32,641 bases of DNA from an uncultured Roseburia sp. Its GTDB lineage: Bacteria; Bacillota; Clostridia; Lachnospirales; Lachnospiraceae. Of the stretch, positions 8,047 to 15,685 are shown piece after piece. The position numbers and the translations under genes are program-made. A model generated the notes under the pieces. That model worked only from the letters and a program-made list of their open reading frames with translations, made no database searches and had not been told where the DNA came from. The stretch lies in NCBI GenBank assembly GCA_910587865.1, contig CAJUNX010000002.1, forward strand, positions 155,783 through 188,423, written 5' to 3'. Numbering within the stretch: the stretch's first letter is position 1; each line of letters opens with the position of its first letter.

Positions 8047-9561
8047 TTATTCCCTGGCCACCCTTCTCCAGTATGGCACAAACAAAAGCAGCGAGACCGT
8101 CAGCGTCATCACATCGGCCACCGGCGTCGCCCAGGCGATTCCCCGCACCTGCGCGATGCCGTTAAAGGCCAGCATGAAAGGCACGTCCAGCCCGCCCTTG
8201 CGGAGCAGGGAGAGGATCGTCGGCTGCACCTTTTTTCCGGTGGCCTGAAAGACCGTGATGACCGTCATGATCACCGACGACAGCGGCAGCGACAGGCAGA
8301 GCGTGCGGATAAACATCCGGCTGTAAACGATGGTCTCCTGATCCCTGATAAAAAGTCCCGAGATCGGGGATGCAAATACGAAAAGCGTCACCGATCCTAT
8401 AGCGACAATCCCCACGCTGTAGAGAATCGTCGTCTTCATGGTCTCCCCCACCCGCTTTTTATTGCCCGCCGCATAATTATAGCCGATCAGCGGCAGCACC
8501 CCCTGGGTCATCCCCTGGGCAACTGCAAACCCGATCATATCCACTTTCTTGGCAATTCCCATCCCGGCCACGGCCTCGTTGGAATAGCCGGACACCAGCT
8601 GATTTAACATGGTGTTGGAAAAAAATGACATCAGCGTCATCAGAAATCCGGGCAGTCCGACGAGAAGAATCTCCTTTGGGATCTGATGCGCCAGCGTGAT
8701 ATACCGCGGGTGGAAGGTGATGTGCACCTGCCTGCGCCTGATCCGCACCAGCGCCGCATCCGTCATCACCGCAAGCTCTACCGGTGTCTCCGCAATCCGC
8801 ACGGTCTCCGTCAGGGAGCGGGGGACAGCCTTTTCTGACATCTCGTTTTGACCCGCCAAAAGCTCACCGGACGTCTCCTGCCCGGTGAGCGCCTCCCCGT
8901 TCCACAAAAAGGACAGACGGAAGGCCTCCGTGTCACCGGCCGAAAATACCCGGCGTAAATCCAGCAGACAGCCGACATACAGATCATTCTTCTGATAAAC
9001 CCTGGCCAGATAGGGCGTTTCTGACACCGCATCCCGATACAGCTGCCAGCTGCCCATCTCTTTCCAGGTCAGTCCGGCACAGTACCGGTAGAACCGTTCC
9101 TTTACCGCCACATTTTCAAGAAAATCCTCTGCCGTATATGCCCTTCCGAATTTGTAGATCGAGACCCTTTCATCCGGATCAAAGAGAAAAATGGCCCCTG
9201 CTGCCGGAACCCGCTCTTCGATCAGCCGGCGAAGACTATTTTCCTGGATCAGTCTGCCCTCATATGCGCCGCTGTTCCGGGAAAGCACCTGATATTCATA
9301 ATTATCCGTATAAATATAGTGGATGGTATCCGTCATTTTTTCGATTTCCGTCTCCAGAAAATCCTGACAGGCGCCCAGCGTGGAACGGGCAGCGGAACAG
9401 ATCCGGTTCTGCGAGACATCTGCCGCATATGAAAGAAATGACATGACGCTTGCCGTTAATATAGAAAGCAACAGAACCGATATCAGAATAAAAATTCTGC
9501 GAATGGAATATGTCCTCTGTTTCTTGGAAAACTCCTTCCCAGACCGCCAGTATGTCAGCAC
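8047..9561 (-). CDS. Chimeric frame: sensor-kinase sensory half fused to MATE C-terminal half
   Basis: Residues 1-20 are basic, residues about 23-45 form one membrane helix, and residues 46-265 resemble the extracellular sensory domain of a Clostridia sensor histidine kinase (aromatic-rich, no kinase motifs). At about residues 268-276 (near base 8750) the sequence changes abruptly to the second half of a MATE-family multidrug/Na+ exporter, with GLPGFLMTLMSFFSNTMLNQLV, GIAKKVDMIGFAVAQGMTQGVLPLIGYNYAAG and the remaining helices to the end. The second kinase helix, HAMP and kinase domains, and MATE helices 1-6, are all missing. The start is GTG with GGAG close by, and a TATAAT on the minus strand (9575-9570) lies almost at the start, so the translation start is uncertain. 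Natural MATE proteins enter helix 7 from the cytoplasm, whereas this fusion would enter from outside, arguing against function. Probably a deletion fusion, or an assembly join. Confidence 0.75.
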   Translation of the reverse strand: MLTYWRSGKEFSKKQRTYSIRRIFILISVLLLSILTASVMSFLSYAADVSQNRICSAARSTLGACQDFLETEIEKMTDTIHYIYTDNYEYQVLSRNSGAYEGRLIQENSLRRLIEERVPAAGAIFLFDPDERVSIYKFGRAYTAEDFLENVAVKERFYRYCAGLTWKEMGSWQLYRDAVSETPYLARVYQKNDLYVGCLLDLRRVFSAGDTEAFRLSFLWNGEALTGQETSGELLAGQNEMSEKAVPRSLTETVRIAETPVELAVMTDAALVRIRRRQVHITFHPRYITLAHQIPKEILLVGLPGFLMTLMSFFSNTMLNQLVSGYSNEAVAGMGIAKKVDMIGFAVAQGMTQGVLPLIGYNYAAGNKKRVGETMKTTILYSVGIVAIGSVTLFVFASPISGLFIRDQETIVYSRMFIRTLCLSLPLSSVIMTVITVFQATGKKVQPTILSLLRKGGLDVPFMLAFNGIAQVRGIAWATPVADVMTLTVSLLLFVPYWRRVARE

Positions 9562-9603
9562 TCCTCTCTATTATAACGGAAAATGAAAAAGTTTTCCATA
9601 GCC

Positions 9604-9632
9604 TGCAACAATCCCCCCTCCTTCTGCGTCTT
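9604..9632 (+). promoter_or_regulatory. Possible ECF-type promoter of the sigma factor gene
   Basis: AAC within TGCAACA (AAC at 9607-9609) and CGTC (9627-9630) are 17 bases apart, the layout of many ECF sigma promoters (AAC around -35, CGTC around -10). It precedes an ECF sigma gene, where self-activation is common. A housekeeping alternative using TATAGT (9632-9637) lacks a good -35. Weak evidence. Confidence 0.35.
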
Positions 9633-9663
9633 ATAGTATAGAACAATCTGCAAAGGGGGAGCT

Positions 9664-10194
9664 ATGGAAAATTACTTACATCTGGTAAAACGTGCAAAGC
9701 ACGGCGATGCGGAAGCATTTGCAGAGCTTTATGCAGAAATCTACGAAAATATGTACCGGTTTGCGCTCTACGCCCTGCGGAACACGGCGGACGCCGAGGA
9801 TGTCGTAAGCGAGGCGGTGACGGATGCCTTTGCATCCATCCGCACGCTGCGCTCCGCCGAGGCGTTTCAGAGCTGGATGTATCAGATTCTGCTGCATAAA
9901 TGCAAAGATAAGCTGCGCGAATATGCAAAAAAGACCGTAGAGCTGGAAGATTACATGCTGGAGGAACAGCAGGCAGAATATCCCCCGCTGGAGGAGACGG
10001 AGGCGTTATACGTGCGGAAACTCTTTTTCGAGCTGCCGGACGAGGAGCGTCTGATCATCGGCATGCATCTGTTCTGCGGGTATAAAAGCAGGGAAATCGC
10101 CGGACTTCTGCAAATGAATGAAAACACGGTGCGTTCAAAGGAAAGCCGCGGTTTAAAAAAGATGGCCGGGCGAATGAAGGGAGGTACACGATGA
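9664..10194 (+). CDS. ECF-type RNA polymerase sigma factor
   Basis: A 176-residue sigma-70 family protein of group IV size. Region 2 covers about residues 15-80 (DAEAFAELYAEIYENMYRFALY, then NTADAEDVVSEAVTDAF and the -10-recognition part FQSWMYQILLHKCKD). Region 4 covers about residues 115-170 (LPDEERLIIGMHLFCGYKSREIAGLLQMNENTVRSKESRGLKKM). Regions 1 and 3 are absent, as expected. A GGGGGA ribosome site precedes the ATG. Its stop overlaps the start of the next gene as ATGA, so it is translationally coupled to the membrane beta-propeller protein, which then is the likely anti-sigma factor. Signal and regulon are unknown. Confidence 0.93.
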   Translation: MENYLHLVKRAKHGDAEAFAELYAEIYENMYRFALYALRNTADAEDVVSEAVTDAFASIRTLRSAEAFQSWMYQILLHKCKDKLREYAKKTVELEDYMLEEQQAEYPPLEETEALYVRKLFFELPDEERLIIGMHLFCGYKSREIAGLLQMNENTVRSKESRGLKKMAGRMKGGTR

Positions 10195-12332
10195 CCGAAT
10201 ATGAAATGACCGAACGGATCCGGGCGTCCGCAGAGGCGGTACAGATCCCGGAAAAGCTTTTGCCTGATGCGATCCGGCTTCAGCTCGCACATCAGACAAA
10301 ACAGGAAAAACATGACTGTCCATCTGACAAAAAGAATCATAGTTTCCGCTCAAAATCTCTTACAGCGGCAGTAATTTTTCTTGTCTGCGGAATCGGAATT
10401 TACGGCACCTGCCGCATGTCAGGCGGATTTGGCGCGGAAACAGACGAGCCGCAATACAGCATGACCGCAGATGATGCCGCAGAATCAAAAACAACGGAGC
10501 AGACAGACGATGCCGCATCCATGACCAGACCGGCCGCGCTGTCCCCGGATTCCTCGGATTCCGGAGAATCCGTACATCCGGCACAGCAGATACCTGTACA
10601 AAAAAGCAACGCAGGAGATCTTTACGTGGTAGCTGAAAACTATGCGCAGGTCTATGACCGGCTGCAGCACTCTTATTATTCCGGATACACCACCGGCTCA
10701 TCCGCAGATAAATTAATGGACGATACTGCATGGGTGGAATCTGCAGAAAATCCCGTCATGAATTCCACTTCGATGGAAGGCGCCGAGAGCAGCATGGCCG
10801 AAGACTTCTCCGACAGCACGTCCAGATCCGACGCCTATTCCAAAACAAATGTGGTTACGGAAGGTGTGGACGAGAGCGATATTGTAAAAACAGACGGGGC
10901 CTGTCTGTATCTTCTGCAGGAAGACAGGATCAGAATCATTGACGTCCAGGGTCAGAATATGAAACAGATCGGAGAAATCTCTATTCTGATGGACGATTCT
11001 TCCTCCCGCGTCATGGAGATGTATGTGGACGGAAACGTGCTGAATCTGATCCTGGAAAAACAGGAGACACAGCTGAAACAGCAGGAAGGCGAAGACGTCT
11101 TTTACATGGATTCCGATATCGTGACAGAGCTCCTGACCTATGACATCAGCGACAGGGAGAATCCCGTATTCTCCGGTAGCATCACCCAGGACGGCTCCTA
11201 CAGGACTTCCCGCAAAATCGGAACCGTCGTCTATCTGTTTTCGGAACAGTATATGGAGACTGACGGCATGGTAAAAAGCCGGGCCATCCTCGAAGAAAAT
11301 ACGTCTGGCTGGATCCCTCTTGTAAACGGTAAACCGGTGGCCGCAGACTGCATCTATCTGCCGGAACAGGGAAACAATGGTCTGCTCGTCTCTTCCGTCG
11401 ATGTGACGAATCCGAAAGAAACGATCGATCAGACCTTAATCCTCCATGGTTTTGTGGACGTCTACGTGAGCACCGAATCCCTGTATCTCTACCACACGGA
11501 TTACTCCGGGAGCGAAATATACACGCAGATTGCAAAATTTTCGTTAAAACAGGGAAATATCGACGCCGTAGGCGCCGTGTCGGCCGAAGGCGAGGTCTGT
11601 GACACCTTTGCGATCTGGGAGCAGAACGGAAAGCTCCGCCTTCTCACCACCGACCAGAGCGGGCCGGAGACAGAAAACTCGCTTTTTCTGTTTGATGAAG
11701 ACTTAAAGCTGACCGGAACCTTAAAAGGGATCGCGAAGGGAGAGGAAATCTACGCGGCACGGTTTTTCGGGGATATGGCCTACTTTGTGACTTATCGGAA
11801 TACGGACCCGCTGTTTGCCGTGGATCTCTCCGACGAAACGAATCCGAAGATTCTGTCTGAATTAAAAATCACCGGATTTTCCGAATACCTGCATCTGTGG
11901 GGAACAGACAAACTGTTCGGCATCGGTTTTGAGACCGACCCGGACAGCGGCAGAACCGAAGGAATCAAGCTTACGATGTTTGACATTTCAGATCCGGCGG
12001 ATCTCACCGTGGCGGGAAACTGTGTGATCAGAAATATCGATTACAGCCCGGCGCTCTATCAGTACAAATGCGTGCTGGCGGACCCGGACGAGAATCTGAT
12101 CGGATTTGCGGCGGAATCATTCCAGGGCAGAAGCGACAGCAGCTATCTCCTGTTTTCCTGGGAGGACGGCTCCTTTAAGGAGATTCTGGCCGAATCGCTC
12201 GGGGAAGATGACGCCATTGATCAGTGCCGCGGCATTTACGTTGGAAACCGCTTTTATCTGGTCAGTCCGGACAGCGTAAGGGCATATGACCGCACGGACG
12301 ATTACCGCAGAATGGAAACGCTCGCATTTTAA
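10191..12332 (+). CDS. Membrane-anchored beta-propeller protein, candidate anti-sigma factor
   Basis: A 713-residue protein with a short cytosolic head (residues 1-54), one membrane helix (about 56-74, LTAAVIFLVCGIGIYGTC), an acidic Ser/Thr-rich linker (75-210) and a large extracellular C-terminal domain (about 215-713) of the secreted beta-propeller type, beginning near TNVVTEGVDESDIVKTDG, a motif typical of the Beta_propel family. Repeated D-x-S-(D/N)-P-x-x blade motifs (e.g. YDISDRENPVFSG, VDLSDETNPKILSE, FDISDPADLTVAG) support the propeller. The helical head rich in charged residues plus ATGA coupling to an ECF sigma gene suggests the head holds the sigma factor and the propeller senses an outside signal; I do not recognise a standard anti-sigma motif, so this is inference. 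No signal peptide cleavage site is evident. Confidence 0.85.
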   Translation: MTEYEMTERIRASAEAVQIPEKLLPDAIRLQLAHQTKQEKHDCPSDKKNHSFRSKSLTAAVIFLVCGIGIYGTCRMSGGFGAETDEPQYSMTADDAAESKTTEQTDDAASMTRPAALSPDSSDSGESVHPAQQIPVQKSNAGDLYVVAENYAQVYDRLQHSYYSGYTTGSSADKLMDDTAWVESAENPVMNSTSMEGAESSMAEDFSDSTSRSDAYSKTNVVTEGVDESDIVKTDGACLYLLQEDRIRIIDVQGQNMKQIGEISILMDDSSSRVMEMYVDGNVLNLILEKQETQLKQQEGEDVFYMDSDIVTELLTYDISDRENPVFSGSITQDGSYRTSRKIGTVVYLFSEQYMETDGMVKSRAILEENTSGWIPLVNGKPVAADCIYLPEQGNNGLLVSSVDVTNPKETIDQTLILHGFVDVYVSTESLYLYHTDYSGSEIYTQIAKFSLKQGNIDAVGAVSAEGEVCDTFAIWEQNGKLRLLTTDQSGPETENSLFLFDEDLKLTGTLKGIAKGEEIYAARFFGDMAYFVTYRNTDPLFAVDLSDETNPKILSELKITGFSEYLHLWGTDKLFGIGFETDPDSGRTEGIKLTMFDISDPADLTVAGNCVIRNIDYSPALYQYKCVLADPDENLIGFAAESFQGRSDSSYLLFSWEDGSFKEILAESLGEDDAIDQCRGIYVGNRFYLVSPDSVRAYDRTDDYRRMETLAF

Positions 12333-12354
12333 AAAACAAAACCTCCATAATCTA

Positions 12355-12383
12355 TTGACAACTTTTCTTGTCATCCGTATAAT
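12355..12383 (+). promoter_or_regulatory. Consensus promoter of the CPBP protease gene
   Basis: A perfect TTGACA (12355-12360) and perfect TATAAT (12378-12383) lie 17 bases apart. The gene thus has its own housekeeping promoter, separate from the sigma/propeller unit, and is expected to be strong unless repressed by whatever binds the dyads around it. Confidence 0.85.
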
Positions 12384-12407
12384 AGGTCATGACAAGAAAA
12401 GTTGTCA
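12356..12407. promoter_or_regulatory. Two identical dyad operators flanking the -10
   Basis: The 19-base arm at 12356-12374 is perfectly inverted at 12389-12407. Each arm is itself a dyad, TGACAA-N6-TTGTCA. The first covers the -35 edge and spacer, the second begins at about the transcription start. Spacing centre to centre is about 33 bases, three helical turns, so two dimers would bind the same face. No regulator gene is adjacent, so the cognate repressor is unknown. Confidence 0.75.
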
Positions 12408-12427
12408 TAACAGAATGGAGGAATCTC

Positions 12428-13483
12428 ATGAATCAAGAATCTCTGAAACAAATCCGAAAGCATTTTTCAAAAATCGGCCTGATCTATTTTCTGGGAACGC
12501 TGCTCATCATAGCGGTCCAGACGGCAAGCGGCTGGCTTGTCCTGCGCTTCGCACCCTCGATGCTTGAAAATAATGATCTGGCGCTGATCATCTCCATGAT
12601 CCCGATGTATGTGATCGCAATGCCGGTCCTGATCCTTCTCATCCGCACCGTACCGACCACGCCGCCGGTGACCTTCCCCGATGCGTCATCCCCGGACAGC
12701 GGATCACATTCCCCGTATACCGCCCCCGTCTCCACGAAGAAAATGACCGTGGGACAGTGGATCGTCGCATTTATGATCTGCTTTGCCGGCATGTATATAA
12801 GCAACATCATCGGAACCGTCATCACACAGCTGATCGGCATGGCAAAAGGCGGCATGGTAAACAACGATATTCTCAATGTTGTCAGCAGCACGGGCCTTCT
12901 GACAACGATTGCGATCATTGTGATCATCGCACCGGTCATGGAGGAGATCCTGTTCCGCAAGCTCTTAATCGACCGCATCGTCTCCTGTGGAGAGGGAACT
13001 GCCGTACTGATCTCCGGTCTGCTTTTCGGACTGTTTCACGGCAATCTCAACCAGTTTGCATATGCCTTTGTGCTCGGCCTTCTGTTCGGCTTTATCTATG
13101 TGAAGACGAGAAACATCCGCTACACGATTCTCATGCACATGGTCGTGAATTTTATGGGATCCGTCCTTTCCATGATCGTCCTGCGCGCCAGCGGATACGA
13201 GGAGCTCGTACGGATCATGAACGACCAGCCGGAAGCCCTCACGAATCATATGATGGAAGCCCTGCCCGGCATGATGATTCTGATGGTATATGCATTCATG
13301 CTGATCGGTGTCACGATCGCCGGGATTGTCCTCTTTTTCGTCAATCTCCGCAAATTTGCCTGTTATCCGGGCGCTGTCGTGGTCCCGAAAGGAAAGCGTT
13401 TCACAACCTTTCTCTTAAATCCCGGTATGCTTCTCTTTATCCTGTTTTGGACCATAAAGATCATTTTGCAGCTGTTTGAATAA
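12428..13483 (+). CDS. CPBP family intramembrane glutamic protease
   Basis: A 351-residue polytopic membrane protein with the CPBP/Abi pattern: E172-E173-x3-R177 (MEEILFRKLL), F200-x3-H204 (FGLFHGN) and H237-x3-N241 (HMVVN), lying on successive helices as in type II CAAX-processing/bacteriocin-immunity proteases. About seven to eight helices are visible, with a Pro/Ser/Thr-rich loop (residues 75-105) between helices 2 and 3. The ATG at 12428 is chosen because GGAGG precedes it; an upstream in-frame ATG at 12389 lies inside the operator at the transcription start. It follows an ECF sigma / membrane propeller pair, and related proteases (PrsW) cleave anti-sigma factors, so a role in that circuit is conceivable. 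Peptide processing or bacteriocin immunity are alternatives. Confidence 0.92.
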   Translation: MNQESLKQIRKHFSKIGLIYFLGTLLIIAVQTASGWLVLRFAPSMLENNDLALIISMIPMYVIAMPVLILLIRTVPTTPPVTFPDASSPDSGSHSPYTAPVSTKKMTVGQWIVAFMICFAGMYISNIIGTVITQLIGMAKGGMVNNDILNVVSSTGLLTTIAIIVIIAPVMEEILFRKLLIDRIVSCGEGTAVLISGLLFGLFHGNLNQFAYAFVLGLLFGFIYVKTRNIRYTILMHMVVNFMGSVLSMIVLRASGYEELVRIMNDQPEALTNHMMEALPGMMILMVYAFMLIGVTIAGIVLFFVNLRKFACYPGAVVVPKGKRFTTFLLNPGMLLFILFWTIKIILQLFE

Positions 13484-13490
13484 AGTATTA

Positions 13491-13518
13491 TTGACTTACT
13501 CTGTTTTACCGATATAAT
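13491..13518 (+). promoter_or_regulatory. Promoter upstream of flagellin, with sigma-28-like -10
   Basis: TTGACT (13491-13496) and TATAAT (13513-13518) are 16 bases apart. The -10 overlaps CCGATAT (13509-13515), an exact match to the sigma-D/sigma-28 flagellar -10, although no TAAA sits at the matching -35 distance. The first flagellin start lies 145 bases downstream, beyond a hairpin. Confidence 0.55.
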
Positions 13519-13529
13519 AAATAGAAAGA

Positions 13530-13572
13530 GCCTGTGCAGACAGCAAACCACCGCTCTGCACAGGCGTTTTGT
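13530..13572 (+). terminator. Terminator or leader attenuator before flagellin
   Basis: GCCTGTGCAGA (13530-13540) is perfectly inverted at 13555-13565 with a 14-base loop, followed by GTTTTGTATTTT. It stands about 5 bases after the expected start of the promoter at 13491-13518, so it would end that transcript at about 45-50 nt, or act as an attenuator in the flagellin leader. It could instead be the terminator of the CPBP gene, whose stop is 47 bases upstream. Confidence 0.75.
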
Positions 13573-13662
13573 ATTTTATGCTCTATTCTTACACCGCTTT
13601 GTTTGCTTTTCGGTGTGAATTCAGATCTATGAACAGCTGCAGAATCGTTCAGGGAGGAACAT

Positions 13663-15507
13663 ATGATTATACAGCACAACACACAGGCGGTATTTGCAAA
13701 CGGAAAGGTAAATACTGCCGGCAGACAGACATCCGCAAACGCAGAAAAACTCGCATCCGGTTACCGGATTAACCGGGCAGCAGACGATGCCGCAGGTCTG
13801 TCCATTTCCGAGAAAATGCGTTCCCAGGTCCGCGGATTAAACCGCGCATCCGACAATATTCAGGACGGTCTTTCTCTGACGAATGTCGCAGACGGAGCGC
13901 TCACAGAGATTCACAGTATCTTACAGCGGCAGCGTGAGCTTTTAGTGCAGGCCGCCAACGATACGAATACCGATCTCGACCGCCAGGCGATAGAGGATGA
14001 GATCGTCTCCCTGTCAGGGGAATTTGACCGCATCTTCGACGATACCGAATTCAACACCTTAAAGATCTTCAAAGGCGAAAACGAGATCATCGAAGGCCCT
14101 GATATCACGGCAAAGACGATGCCTGTCAGTTCGACGACAAATACCACGACAAACCGGAAGACAGAGGATGTATGGCTTCCCAAAAATCCGAAGCCGAATC
14201 CCACTCCGCCTCCGACTGTCACGACCACGAGCAGCACGTCGACAGATACGGATTATATCGAAAACGAGACGCCGCGCGGTACGGATTCGCTTGCCCATGA
14301 TTCCTACGACGTGGAACTGATCTACCGCACGACGACGACAACCACCACCACGGAGGTCACGACCACAGAAGTTTACACGCCGATCAGCAGCGCTGATTAT
14401 ACCAGTCTTCGGAAACCAGGCGATATGGTCGGAACAAACGGATATATCAATGTCAAAAACGTAAAGGGAAATCTGGACCTCTCCTGCGGCATGTCGCGTC
14501 TCGGCATAAAGGTTGACGGAATACAGAACCTTGACTTATATAACAGCAGCAGCATTCCGAAAACAACCACGGTTTCCGCGGATAAAAACACTGCTGCGAC
14601 CAGATATGATCTCGGAGACGGGCTGTTTCTCACGCAGACCATCGCTTTGGTCGGAGACAGCTACAGTATCTCCTATCAGCTGGAAAATACCGGCACGAAC
14701 ACGCACAACGTCGATGTCAGGCTTGCCTTTGACACGATGAACACCAAAGCTACATGTATCAATACGCGTCCTGCGCCGCCAAATTATACGCTGGCGAACA
14801 GCAATGCCTCCATTGATATCTCGGCGACCAATACGACACATACCGTGCTCGGCTCAATCGACGATCTGTATTCTCAGTGGGATGATTCAAAGGTACAGGA
14901 CGGTACAAGCGTCCGCAATGACCACACCGGTGTCGGCTGCTGGTGGGAGGGCAGTCAGATGACGCCCGGGAGCAGCATCGCGCTCGGCGCGGTCTCGTAC
15001 GGCCCGATCACCCTGACTGCGGATCCGTACAGTCTCGCCACGACGGTTGACACAAAGACAACTGTCGATGTCACGCAGCAGGATGCCGTCACATCCTACG
15101 CTTACATGCCGGAATATATTGACATCCAGTCCGGTTCCCTGGCGCGCCAGAATATACCGATCATGCTTTACAACTTAAGTTCCGCGACGCTGAATCTGCG
15201 CGTGCCGACCGATATGTCCGCGTTTCGTGCAGGAAGCTCGATCGATCAGGTTGACCGCGTGATCGATAAGATTTCATCCATCCGCTCCTACTACGGCGCG
15301 CTGACCAACCGCATGGAACACGCCTGCGCAGTGGACGATATTTCAGCGGAAAATACACAGGCTGCGGAATCCAGGATCCGGGATCTTGACATGGCAAAAG
15401 AGATGGTGGATTACTCGAAAAACAATATTTTGTCACAGGCATCCCAGTCCATGCTGGCCCAGGCAAACCAGTCCACCGGGCGCGTTCTGGAGCTTTTACA
15501 GATATAG
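13663..15507 (+). CDS. Flagellin with large beta-rich surface insert
   Basis: A 614-residue flagellin, the filament subunit exported by the flagellar type III system. The N-terminal D0/D1 part (residues 1-136) has MIIQHNTQAVFANGKVN, LASGYRINRAADDAAGLSISEKMR and QAANDTNTDLDR; the C-terminal part (about 530-614) has NRMEHACAVDD, ENTQAAESRIRDLDMAKEMV and SQASQSMLAQANQS with the end LLQI. Between them lies an insert of about 380 residues: a Thr/Pro-rich segment (150-240, with an eight-Thr run) and a beta-rich domain (about 240-515) that I cannot assign to a named fold. Cysteines at about 275, in TKATCINT and in GVGCWWEG are unusual for flagellin. GGGAGGAAC lies before the ATG. It converges with a protease-bearing flagellin. 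Function of the insert is unknown; glycan binding or glycosylation are possibilities only. Confidence 0.95.
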   Translation: MIIQHNTQAVFANGKVNTAGRQTSANAEKLASGYRINRAADDAAGLSISEKMRSQVRGLNRASDNIQDGLSLTNVADGALTEIHSILQRQRELLVQAANDTNTDLDRQAIEDEIVSLSGEFDRIFDDTEFNTLKIFKGENEIIEGPDITAKTMPVSSTTNTTTNRKTEDVWLPKNPKPNPTPPPTVTTTSSTSTDTDYIENETPRGTDSLAHDSYDVELIYRTTTTTTTTEVTTTEVYTPISSADYTSLRKPGDMVGTNGYINVKNVKGNLDLSCGMSRLGIKVDGIQNLDLYNSSSIPKTTTVSADKNTAATRYDLGDGLFLTQTIALVGDSYSISYQLENTGTNTHNVDVRLAFDTMNTKATCINTRPAPPNYTLANSNASIDISATNTTHTVLGSIDDLYSQWDDSKVQDGTSVRNDHTGVGCWWEGSQMTPGSSIALGAVSYGPITLTADPYSLATTVDTKTTVDVTQQDAVTSYAYMPEYIDIQSGSLARQNIPIMLYNLSSATLNLRVPTDMSAFRAGSSIDQVDRVIDKISSIRSYYGALTNRMEHACAVDDISAENTQAAESRIRDLDMAKEMVDYSKNNILSQASQSMLAQANQSTGRVLELLQI

Positions 15508-15557
15508 TTTTTAATCCTTGTGCTAAATTACGAAAGCGATATACAAAAACGGCACAA

Positions 15558-15605
15558 AAGCCCCGACCGGGTTCTTACCGAAACCCCGGCCGGGACTTTT
15601 TTATT
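15558..15605. terminator. Bidirectional terminator between convergent flagellin genes
   Basis: AAGCCCCGACCGGG pairs with CCCGGCCGGGACTT with two mismatches around a loop of about 13 bases, followed by TTTTTT on the plus strand and AAAA-complementary T's on the minus strand. It lies 50 bases after the first flagellin stop. Bases 15608-15685 hold nothing else recognised. Confidence 0.8.
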
Positions 15606-15685
15606 TTCACAAAGTTCATATCTGCATCATGTGCCGCAGCAGCAGAAAGTGCCGTGGACACGGATTTAAGAATGATGACCGGACT

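Noticed and set aside
12757..13479. 240-codon open frame in another phase of the CPBP gene
   Set aside because: Arg/His/Ser-rich shadow composition; the CPBP frame has conserved motifs and the proper ribosome site.
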